6,156 nt of DNA from Thermoplasmatales archaeon. Lineage in GTDB: Archaea; Thermoplasmatota; E2; UBA202; DSCA01. Below, piece after piece: positions 1 to 4,902 of the stretch (positions are counted from its first letter, which is position 1; each line of letters begins with the position of its first letter). The stretch lies in the NCBI GenBank assembly GCA_011049295.1, contig DSCA01000077.1, positions 1-6,156 of the forward strand, given 5' to 3'. A program made the position numbers and the translations under genes. Below the pieces are notes generated by a model. That model saw only the letters and a program-made list of their open reading frames with translations, did no database searches and was not told the DNA's origin.

Positions 1-447
1 GGCCCTATATAGGTAATATATGTAATAGGCGTAGAGGCCCAGGAAGATAAGGCTGTCGTAGATGTCGATGCGCCGGTCCCAGGCGTACAGCAGGGCCAGC
101 AGGGCTGCCACCCCCACCATGAACAGGCCGTCCCGCCGGGTTTCCCCGGACGGGGACAGGGTCATTATCAGGGCGGCGACCCCCAGGATGAGGCAGATGT
201 TGGCAATGTTGGAGCCCACCACGTTGCCCAGGGCGATGCCCGCCTCCCCGTTGAAGGAGGCCACCGAGGACACCGCCAGCTCGGGCAGGGAGGTGGCAAA
301 GGCCACCAGGGTGAGGCCGATCAGGTGCTCGGATATCCCGAGCCGGTGGGCCAGGGCGGCGGCTCCGTCCACGAACATGTCGCTGCCCTTCACCAGGAGT
401 ACAATGCCCAGGACCAGCTCCGCCCCCAGTATCGCCGCGTCTGCCAT
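1..447 (-). CDS. CaCA-family cation (Na+/Ca2+-type) exchanger, N-terminal part, cut by window edge
   Basis: This is an integral membrane antiporter of the Ca2+:cation antiporter (CaCA) family, which exchanges Ca2+ for Na+ or H+. The frame is open from ATG at 447 to the left edge, giving 149 residues, roughly half of the usual 300-330. The first alpha-repeat is clear: GLTLVAFATSLPEL at residues 44-57 with the ion-binding Glu at 56, and GNVVGSNIANI at 74-84 with Asn80 and Asn83. The usual AFGTS is AFATS here, a mild deviation. Hydrophobic helices occupy about 5-20, 42-62, 80-96, 107-121 and 131-146. The second alpha-repeat must lie outside the window. The ATG is chosen because the family N-terminus (short helix, then KGSDMFVDGA) begins there and a TATA-like box sits 25 nt upstream. 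The gene is downstream of the tRNA on the same strand. The true substrate cannot be read from the sequence. Confidence 0.93.
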   Translation of the reverse strand, partial: MADAAILGAELVLGIVLLVKGSDMFVDGAAALAHRLGISEHLIGLTLVAFATSLPELAVSSVASFNGEAGIALGNVVGSNIANICLILGVAALIMTLSPSGETRRDGLFMVGVAALLALLYAWDRRIDIYDSLIFLGLYAYYIYYLYRA

Positions 448-472
448 GTTTTCGCCTGCAAACAGACATCCA

Positions 473-479
473 CTAAAAA
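473..479 (-). promoter_or_regulatory. TATA-like box for the left CaCA exchanger
   Basis: The minus strand reads CCTTTTTAGTGG here. The T/A core ends 25 nt before the ATG at 447, the spacing expected for a leaderless archaeal transcript. No Shine-Dalgarno sequence precedes the ATG. The match to a TATA consensus is only moderate. Confidence 0.4.
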
Positions 480-495
480 GGTTTTTCTGCTGGAC

Positions 496-502
496 AAAAA
501 AA
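496..502 (-). terminator. T7 tract terminating tRNA-Arg
   Basis: Seven consecutive T residues on the minus strand begin two bases after the tRNA discriminator base. Oligo-T tracts directly after stable RNA genes are the standard archaeal termination signal. The tract separates the tRNA transcript from the exchanger promoter just downstream. Confidence 0.6.
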
Positions 503-503
503 G

Positions 504-577
504 CGGGCATATCGGGATTTGAACCCGAGTAACTGGCTCCGGAGGCCAGTAGGATATCCGTGCTACCTCATATGCCC
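504..577 (-). tRNA. tRNA-Arg (anticodon CCG)
   Basis: The minus strand folds into a full cloverleaf. The acceptor stem GGGCATA (577-571) pairs with TATGCCC (511-505), and the discriminator at 504 is G. The anticodon stem CTGGC/GCCAG closes the loop CTCCGGA, giving anticodon CCG, which reads the arginine codon CGG. The T-arm is TCGGG-TTCAAAT-CCCGA. The D-loop carries A14, G15, G18 and G19, and an A at position 20, a known arginine identity base. One T/T mismatch occurs at 13-22 in the D-stem. There is no intron, and CCA is not encoded, so it must be added after transcription. The gene diverges from nucS and shares its short upstream region. Confidence 0.96.
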
Positions 578-601
578 GTTTGTGTATGCGCCCACTGATT
601 C

Positions 602-612
602 ATAAAAATTTG
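602..612 (-). promoter_or_regulatory. TATA-like box for tRNA-Arg (possibly also serving nucS)
   Basis: The AT-rich run ATAAAAATTTG (plus strand) reads CAAATTTTTAT on the minus strand and is centred about 29 nt upstream of the tRNA 5' end, the normal distance for an archaeal TATA box. It is the only AT-rich box near the tRNA start. In the plus orientation the same box would place a nucS transcript start near 630, leaving a leader of about 28 nt before the ATG at 658. Confidence 0.5.
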
Positions 613-657
613 CCTCTGGAGACGGAGGGGGCAGCAGTTTTTATACCTCCGGCTTCT

Positions 658-1425
658 ATGGGTGTCGTGGAGTACCTCTATGGCCCCGGTGTGGAGGAGA
701 CCCTGGACTTTGTGGTCCGCCAGGTGGTGCAAAGCCCCGAGAAAAGGGTGCTCATGGTTCTGGGAAGCTGCCAGGTCAGGTATCAGGGGCGCGCCCGGTC
801 CTTCCTCGACTGGGGAGAGCGCATCTTGATTGTCAAGGAGGACGGCACCAGCATCATCCATCAGCCGTCCGGCCGGGAGCCCGTCAACTGGCAGCCCCAT
901 GGAGCCCGGGCCACCTATCTCCTGCAGGACAGATTGTTCACGGTCCATGTGGTGCACCGCAAAAACAGGGAGCGGATGGCGGTTTCCTTCAAAAAAATCG
1001 AGATGGTATTTGCCGCCAGGATGGACGACCGGGCCCGGGTGCAGATTGTGGGCATGGAGAGGGACATCGTGGACAAAATCATGGAGAACCCCGAACTCAT
1101 CGAGCCCGGTCTGCGGATAACCCAGCGGGAGAAGAAGACCAGGTCCGGCCTGATTGACCTCTTCGGCTACGACCGTCACCACGTTCCGGTGGTCATCGAG
1201 GTGAAGCGGAGCCAGGCCACCATCAGCGCGGCGCAGCAGCTCAGGATGTACGTCACAGACCTGAAGCGGGGAAACGACAAAGCGCGCATCCGGGGCATTC
1301 TCTGCACGCCGAGGATTCCAGAAATGGTTTGTCGTCTCCTGGACGACTACGGGCTGGAGTACAGGGAATTCGGCTGGCAGCACCAGCTCTTCGACGACCA
1401 GCAGACCAGCCTGGAGGACTACTAG
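658..1425 (+). CDS. nucS: Endonuclease NucS/EndoMS (mismatch-specific endonuclease)
   Basis: NucS/EndoMS is a homodimeric RecB-type nuclease that cleaves both strands near mismatches such as G-T, and acts in the non-MutS mismatch-repair route of many archaea and Actinobacteria. The product is 255 residues, the usual size. The N-terminal binding domain covers about 1-115 and includes the signature REPVNWQP. The nuclease domain has GLIDLFGYD (164-172) and VVIEVKR (178-184), giving catalytic Asp167, Glu181 and Lys183 with the family's D-x13-E-x-K spacing. The C-terminus QTSLEDY (249-255) resembles a PCNA-binding PIP box. The ATG at 658 is preferred over ATG 586 or TTG 580. Homology begins near 658, catalytic numbering then closely matches Thermococcus EndoMS as I recall it, and third-position GC falls from about 80% after 658 to about 39% before it. 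The gene diverges from tRNA-Arg and has no clear Shine-Dalgarno sequence. Confidence 0.95.
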   Translation: MGVVEYLYGPGVEETLDFVVRQVVQSPEKRVLMVLGSCQVRYQGRARSFLDWGERILIVKEDGTSIIHQPSGREPVNWQPHGARATYLLQDRLFTVHVVHRKNRERMAVSFKKIEMVFAARMDDRARVQIVGMERDIVDKIMENPELIEPGLRITQREKKTRSGLIDLFGYDRHHVPVVIEVKRSQATISAAQQLRMYVTDLKRGNDKARIRGILCTPRIPEMVCRLLDDYGLEYREFGWQHQLFDDQQTSLEDY

Positions 1426-1451
1426 TGCCGTGTTTCTGCCGCCCGGCAAAG

Positions 1452-1458
1452 TTAATAA
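1452..1458 (+). promoter_or_regulatory. TATA-like box TTAATAA upstream of the GATase-like gene
   Basis: TTAATAA ends 21 nt before the GTG at 1480, so transcription should begin at or very near the start codon. The same heptamer occurs at a similar distance before two other genes in this window (3470-3476 minus, 3529-3535 plus). It suggests the gene has its own promoter even though it follows nucS by only 54 bp. Confidence 0.5.
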
Positions 1459-1479
1459 TCTCCACGTGGTTCTTGACGG

Positions 1480-2448
1480 GTGAGGTGTCATTCGCCCTTG
1501 CTGTCGGTGGCCCTGGTCCTGTTTCTGCTTTCCCTCAGCGGGGGGCAGGCTCTGGTTTTTCCGTCTCAGTGCGCAGATGATGCCGCCCTTCGCTCCTGCA
1601 CCTCGGAGCTCAACGTGGCCATTCTTTTTCAGGGATGGGATTACATGGACCTCCTTCTGAGAACCTTCACCGCCGTGTTTTACCAGGCCAGGTTTGCAGA
1701 GATGGAGCGTGCCCACAACATCACCTGCAACCTCTACTTTTTCTGGGATTCCCGGGAGGGCGGAGACGTGCAGGACGGCAAGCTGGAGAGCCTGCACATC
1801 GACGTGGCTTTTGGCCCCGGAGGGGTGGGCTCTTGGAACACTCCCCCGGGATATGGAGAAAAAATTCGGCAGTTTGTCCTCCGGGGAGGCGGGTTTCTCG
1901 GTGCCTGCGGGGACGCCTATCTGGGAACCATGGGAGCCATAAACGTTCCCGAAGACTATGATGACATCTTGTACAGGCTGTTTGGCTTCCAGGGCATGAC
2001 CCCGCCGCTGGAAATGGTGAACGTCTATTTTGACGCCGGTCCCTTCGCCCAGCACTTTGAGCCCCGCTACACCCAGAACAATTTTTACGTGCTGCTGTTT
2101 CTTCTCACCTTTTTTGTCTCCCAGGCCCAGGTTCGTTTTGCTCCCCAGGGTCTTCCCTTTGCGGAGGCCTATGCCAACAAGACGGTCTCCATCATGGAGA
2201 GCGGGGTTCCCATGGTGGAGGCACCGCCAGACCACGATGCTTCCCATCCCTCGTTTTATCCGATTGCTACCTTTGCCGGTGTCCGTTCCCTCTACGACGC
2301 CAGCCTCTTTGAGAACAAATACGCCATAGTGACCGGCCCCTATGGCGAGGGAAAAGTGGTGCTGTCCGCTGTGCATCCCGAAATCTCCATGGGAAACCGG
2401 GACGCCCATCGGATTTTTGCAGAGATGATTCTGTGGCTGTCCGCCTAA
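1480..2448 (+). CDS. Predicted exported class I glutamine-amidotransferase-like protein (BPL_N-type fold)
   Basis: The product has 322 residues. An N-terminal signal-like segment (hydrophobic core about 7-20, possible cleavage after GQA near residue 25) suggests export. The rest resembles the class I glutamine-amidotransferase-like fold of the biotin-protein-ligase N-terminal (BPL_N) type. A first strand, LNVAILFQGWD, is followed by DVAFGPGG and then a nucleophile elbow, RGGGFLGACGDAYLG, with Cys143. Near the C-terminus, YGEGKVVLSAVHPEIS supplies His299 and Glu301. A Cys/His/Glu set is therefore intact, but the reaction is unknown; members often stand alone without a synthetase domain. A hydrophobic stretch at 202-213 looks like an insertion. 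The GTG start is forced by an in-frame stop at 1474 and has a TATA-like box 21 nt upstream. The gene is convergent with the exchanger at 2479, with 30 bp between stop codons. It could instead be a non-enzymatic binding protein. Confidence 0.78.
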   Translation: MRCHSPLLSVALVLFLLSLSGGQALVFPSQCADDAALRSCTSELNVAILFQGWDYMDLLLRTFTAVFYQARFAEMERAHNITCNLYFFWDSREGGDVQDGKLESLHIDVAFGPGGVGSWNTPPGYGEKIRQFVLRGGGFLGACGDAYLGTMGAINVPEDYDDILYRLFGFQGMTPPLEMVNVYFDAGPFAQHFEPRYTQNNFYVLLFLLTFFVSQAQVRFAPQGLPFAEAYANKTVSIMESGVPMVEAPPDHDASHPSFYPIATFAGVRSLYDASLFENKYAIVTGPYGEGKVVLSAVHPEISMGNRDAHRIFAEMILWLSA

Positions 2449-2478
2449 CCGGCACCGCCCCGCCCATACCCCGGTGAG

Positions 2479-3447
2479 CTACCCCCGGTACATCAAAAAG
2501 GCCACATATGCACCGTATGCGGCCAGAAAGAGGCCCCCCTCCCATCGCTCCAGGACGTGTCCCTTTTTGCCCGTAAACATGGTGGCGAGCAGCAGGGCCG
2601 TGGCACATATAACCATGCCCACGTCGAGGATGCTTTCATCGGTAAAGGGCAACGGGCGGATGAGGGCGCTGACACCCAGAATCCACAGGATGTTGAAGAC
2701 GTTGGAGCCCACGATGTTTCCCACCGCAATGTCAGCATTTTTCCGGAGAGCGGCCGTCACCGAGGTAGCGAGCTCGGGAAGGGAGGTCCCCATGGCCACC
2801 AGCGTCAGGCCCACCAGGGTTTGGCTTACCCATAGCTCCGCAGCCAGTTCCACCGCCCCGTCCACCACCAGCTTGGCCCCCACGTTGAGCATTACCAGCC
2901 CCACCCCCACCAGCAGTACCGCCTTGGCCAGCCCGGCCTGGCTTGGCGCCGACTCAGCCGCCGCATGCCGGATGCGCTGTTTTTTGGCCGTGGCCGCAAT
3001 GTAGTAAAGAAAACCGCCAAACGCAGCCACCAGAACCACGCCGCCAGCTCTGGTCAACGCGGCACCGGATGACCCCGTCAGGCAACCCGTGGAAACCAGA
3101 ACCCCCAGCAGTACGGCTGCCAGCAGGCTGAGGGGTATCTCTCGCCGCACGGTGCCCGCAGTGACGGTCAGCGGATAGAGCAGCGAGGAAATCCCCAGAA
3201 TAACCAGGATGTTGAAGATGTTGCTGCCCAGAACGTTTCCGATGGCGATGCCCGTGGTTCCCTCCACGCTGGCCACTATGTTGACCACGAACTCCGGAGC
3301 GGAGGTCCCGAAGGCCACCACCGTCAGCCCGATTACCAGATCGGAAACGCGCAGTCGTCGGGCGATGGAGGAGGCCCCGTGGACGAGGAAGTCCGCTCCC
3401 TTTACCAGCAGCACAAAACCCGCTGCCAGCAGCACGTAGATGAGCAC
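2479..3447 (-). CDS. CaCA-family cation (Na+/Ca2+-type) exchanger, complete
   Basis: This is a full-length 322-residue CaCA membrane antiporter, comparable in length to the archaeal NCX_Mj exchanger. Both alpha-repeats are intact. The first has GLTVVAFGTSAPEF (40-53) with Glu52, and GNVLGSNIFNI (70-80). The second has GLTLVAMGTSLPEL with Glu225, and GNIVGSNVFNI with Asn249. Glu52 and Glu225 correspond to the paired ion-binding glutamates of the family. About ten hydrophobic helices are visible, split by a basic loop (TAKKQRIRHAAAE) between the two halves. Translation starts at GTG 3447, 22 nt after a TTAATAA box, implying a leaderless message. It is a paralogue of the partial exchanger at 1-447 and is divergent from the PRC-barrel gene. 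It most likely moves Ca2+ out of the cell against Na+ or H+; ion specificity is inferred from the family only. Confidence 0.95.
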   Translation of the reverse strand: MLIYVLLAAGFVLLVKGADFLVHGASSIARRLRVSDLVIGLTVVAFGTSAPEFVVNIVASVEGTTGIAIGNVLGSNIFNILVILGISSLLYPLTVTAGTVRREIPLSLLAAVLLGVLVSTGCLTGSSGAALTRAGGVVLVAAFGGFLYYIAATAKKQRIRHAAAESAPSQAGLAKAVLLVGVGLVMLNVGAKLVVDGAVELAAELWVSQTLVGLTLVAMGTSLPELATSVTAALRKNADIAVGNIVGSNVFNILWILGVSALIRPLPFTDESILDVGMVICATALLLATMFTGKKGHVLERWEGGLFLAAYGAYVAFLMYRG

Positions 3448-3469
3448 AATCCCGTAATGCCCCGGCTGC

Positions 3470-3476
3470 TTATTAA
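3470..3476 (-). promoter_or_regulatory. TATA-like box TTAATAA for the complete CaCA exchanger
   Basis: On the minus strand TTAATAA ends 22 nt before the GTG at 3447. It forms one side of a compact divergent promoter region whose other side carries the same heptamer for the PRC-barrel gene. Confidence 0.55.
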
Positions 3477-3528
3477 TGATTCATTTTTCCGACGCTGAGC
3501 CGGGAAGAAAGCCAGCCGACCACAACTC

Positions 3529-3535
3529 TTAATAA
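3529..3535 (+). promoter_or_regulatory. TATA-like box TTAATAA for the PRC-barrel gene
   Basis: TTAATAA on the plus strand ends 24 nt before the GTG at 3560, which supports that GTG as the leaderless start rather than the ATG three codons later at 3569. The box lies about 52 bp from the opposing TTAATAA of the exchanger promoter. Confidence 0.55.
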
Positions 3536-3559
3536 GGTATTCTGGATTTAAGGTTTCAA

Positions 3560-3835
3560 GTGATTAAAATGGTGAAGGAAGCAACGGAATTTCTCAACCT
3601 GCCCGTCTATACCCGCCACGGCATCTACGTGGGGGATGTCCGAAACGTGGCGCTGAACACGGAGGAGCAGCGCGTTGACAGCCTCATTATCACCGATACC
3701 AATCCCGACCTGGTGGAGGGGTCGCGCGACGTGGGCGTACCCTACCGGTGGGTATCCGCAGCCGGTGACATCATCATCCTGAGCCACTTTCCGGAACGGG
3801 TGTGCACCGAGGAGGAAGAGGAGGCGGAGGCATAG
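3560..3835 (+). CDS. PRC-barrel domain protein (CdpB-like family)
   Basis: This 91-residue protein is a single PRC barrel, a small beta-barrel protein-protein interaction domain. Typical euryarchaeal signatures occur in order: LPVYT (14-18), GIYVGDV (21-27), VDSLIITDTNP (39-49), VPYRWV (60-65), GDIIIL (69-74) and FPERV (77-81), followed by an acidic tail of five Glu residues from 84. There is no signal peptide or membrane span, so it is cytosolic. In Haloferax, PRC-barrel proteins CdpB1 and CdpB2 work with membrane protein CdpA in FtsZ-based division; related small PRC proteins are widespread in euryarchaea, so a division role is plausible but not shown here. GTG 3560 fits the promoter spacing, and AAGGT lies 5 nt upstream; ATG 3569 is the alternative. 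Two envelope-protein genes follow on the same strand. Confidence 0.9.
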   Translation: MIKMVKEATEFLNLPVYTRHGIYVGDVRNVALNTEEQRVDSLIITDTNPDLVEGSRDVGVPYRWVSAAGDIIILSHFPERVCTEEEEEAEA

Positions 3836-3844
3836 CCACGAAAA

Positions 3845-3854
3845 ACATATATAT
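3845..3854 (+). promoter_or_regulatory. TATA box for the PGF-CTERM-like surface protein
   Basis: ACATATATAT is a strong TATA-like element 42 nt before the ATG at 3897. A start site about 25 nt downstream would give a short leader of roughly 17-20 nt that contains the Shine-Dalgarno sequence at 3887. The gene can therefore be transcribed independently of the PRC-barrel gene, whose stop codon ends at 3835. Confidence 0.55.
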
Positions 3855-3886
3855 CGAATAGCCAATAACAAAATACCTTACACTCA

Positions 3887-3893
3887 GAGGTGA
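3887..3893 (+). promoter_or_regulatory. Shine-Dalgarno sequence GAGGTGA
   Basis: GAGGTGA lies 3 nt before the ATG at 3897 and fixes that start. It is the only strong ribosome binding site in the window, in contrast to the leaderless-style starts of most other genes, and suggests high or separately controlled expression of this surface protein. Confidence 0.75.
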
Positions 3894-3896
3894 AAT

Positions 3897-4856
3897 ATGC
3901 TGAAAAAAAGTATCACTTTCGGAGTACTGCTTGGCACCTTCATGCTTTTGTCAACCGCGGTGTTTGCACCCATGGCGGAGGCTCTTGACTGGGGTGCCAT
4001 GAGTGCCTCCCCTAATGTAACCCCCTACTACATAGACCGTTACGGCAGCGGCTCCCTGACCCTCACCGTCAGCTACTCTGCCTTTTTCTTCCAGTATTTC
4101 CCCGTCTGGGTGGAAATCAACGTGGTGCGCAGCCCCAGCTGGCTCACCGTCACCCCCTCCCAGAAAACCTTCGTCCTGCAGAAGGATGAAAGCAAGCCGG
4201 TCAAGATAAGCATGGCCCTCAGCCAGCAGGACGTATATGCCGGCAGCCTGGAGACGGTGGAGTTCGAGGTGACCGGCAGAATCATTCTGGGCGGCGAGGT
4301 GCGGCAGATTGCCACGGGCAAAGCCGACATCCAGGTGGGCGTCAATCCCTACACCCAGGTCACCCTGCAGATTGCCAAGCCCATCGAGCGCACGGCCCCC
4401 GACCGGGAGCTAACCTTCCCCATCACCGTGAAAAACTGGGGCAACGCCGACACCACCGTCACTCTCAGTCTCACCGACGACGACCTGGGCGGCTGGAAGT
4501 ACATCATCAATCCCCAGCAGATTCTCCTGCCCGGCAAGAAACCCGGAGACGCCAATCCTCCCGAAGAGGTGGCCTCCCTGACCCTGACCTCTCCGCACGG
4601 CACGGCCGTTTCCTACCACAACGACTGGCAGGGCATCGCCCTGCAGGCGGTGGCCAGGACCCAGGCCAAGTACTACGTGCTGCAGGGGTCCCAGTTCGAG
4701 GTATCCCAGCAGGACAAGGAAACGGTGACCGTGTTCAACGCCTATGCCACCATGCTGGCCAAAAACAAGGGGTTCTACCTGCCCGGCTTCGAAGCAGTCA
4801 TCCTCATCGGTGCCCTGGCGGCCATCGTGCTGGTCATGCGGCGCAAGCGGCAGTAA
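3897..4856 (+). CDS. Secreted Ig-like surface protein with PGF-CTERM-like tail
   Basis: The 319-residue product has a clear signal peptide (KK at 3-4, hydrophobic core 8-24, probable cleavage after AEA at 27-29). Two beta-rich regions follow: about 40-148 (PSWLTVTPSQKTFVL and neighbours) and about 150-280. The second contains FPITVKNWGNADTTVTLSL, a pattern typical of NEW3/CARDB-like Ig domains in archaeal surface proteins. The C-terminus has PGFE at 296-299, a hydrophobic stretch 300-314 and RRKR at 315-318. This tripartite pattern matches PGF-CTERM signals that archaeosortase A processes for lipid anchoring. The usual Thr-rich linker before PGF is missing, so a plain membrane anchor is possible. 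One N-glycosylation sequon occurs at Asn40. The mature protein should face outward; its ligand is unknown. It sits between a PRC-barrel gene and a second Ig-like surface protein gene. Confidence 0.85.
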   Translation: MLKKSITFGVLLGTFMLLSTAVFAPMAEALDWGAMSASPNVTPYYIDRYGSGSLTLTVSYSAFFFQYFPVWVEINVVRSPSWLTVTPSQKTFVLQKDESKPVKISMALSQQDVYAGSLETVEFEVTGRIILGGEVRQIATGKADIQVGVNPYTQVTLQIAKPIERTAPDRELTFPITVKNWGNADTTVTLSLTDDDLGGWKYIINPQQILLPGKKPGDANPPEEVASLTLTSPHGTAVSYHNDWQGIALQAVARTQAKYYVLQGSQFEVSQQDKETVTVFNAYATMLAKNKGFYLPGFEAVILIGALAAIVLVMRRKRQ

Positions 4857-4864
4857 CCAACTAA

Positions 4865-4873
4865 TTATTTAAA
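4865..4873 (+). promoter_or_regulatory. TATA-like box for the right-hand surface protein
   Basis: TTATTTAAA ends 29 nt before the ATG at 4903, placing the transcript start just upstream of or at the start codon. No Shine-Dalgarno sequence precedes this ATG. The box lies within the 46 bp gap after the preceding stop codon. Confidence 0.5.
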
Positions 4874-4902
4874 CAAACTGCCGATACCTTTTGTTGAGCA
4901 CC

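Noticed and set aside
5..469. A 154-codon minus-strand frame overlapping the left exchanger
   Set aside because: It is in another frame, rich in Gly/Pro/Arg, whereas the frame starting at 447 gives unmistakable CaCA alpha-repeat motifs.
637..645. TTTTTATAC as a nucS TATA box
   Set aside because: It lies only 12 nt before the preferred ATG, too close for an archaeal TATA box serving that start.
586..657. N-terminal 24-residue extension of NucS from ATG 586
   Set aside because: Codon use is unlike the gene body, it contains the tRNA promoter box, and family homology begins near 658. It is kept as an alternative start only.
568..2409. A 613-codon open frame on the minus strand opposite nucS and the GATase-like gene
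   Set aside because: It is codon-aligned with both sense genes, so a stop could arise only where they use TTA, CTA or TCA, which GC-rich genes rarely do. Its translation is low in recognisable motifs, rich in His/Gly, and spans the intergenic gap, while the sense proteins are clear.
2449..2478. A possible terminator between the convergent genes
   Set aside because: The 30 bp gap is C-rich, with no T tract on either strand and no convincing hairpin, so no terminator is called.
2474..3004. A 176-codon plus-strand frame opposite the complete exchanger
   Set aside because: It is low-complexity Ser/Thr/Ala-rich sequence, the typical antisense image of a CaCA gene; a similar antisense frame lies opposite the left paralogue at 62-532.
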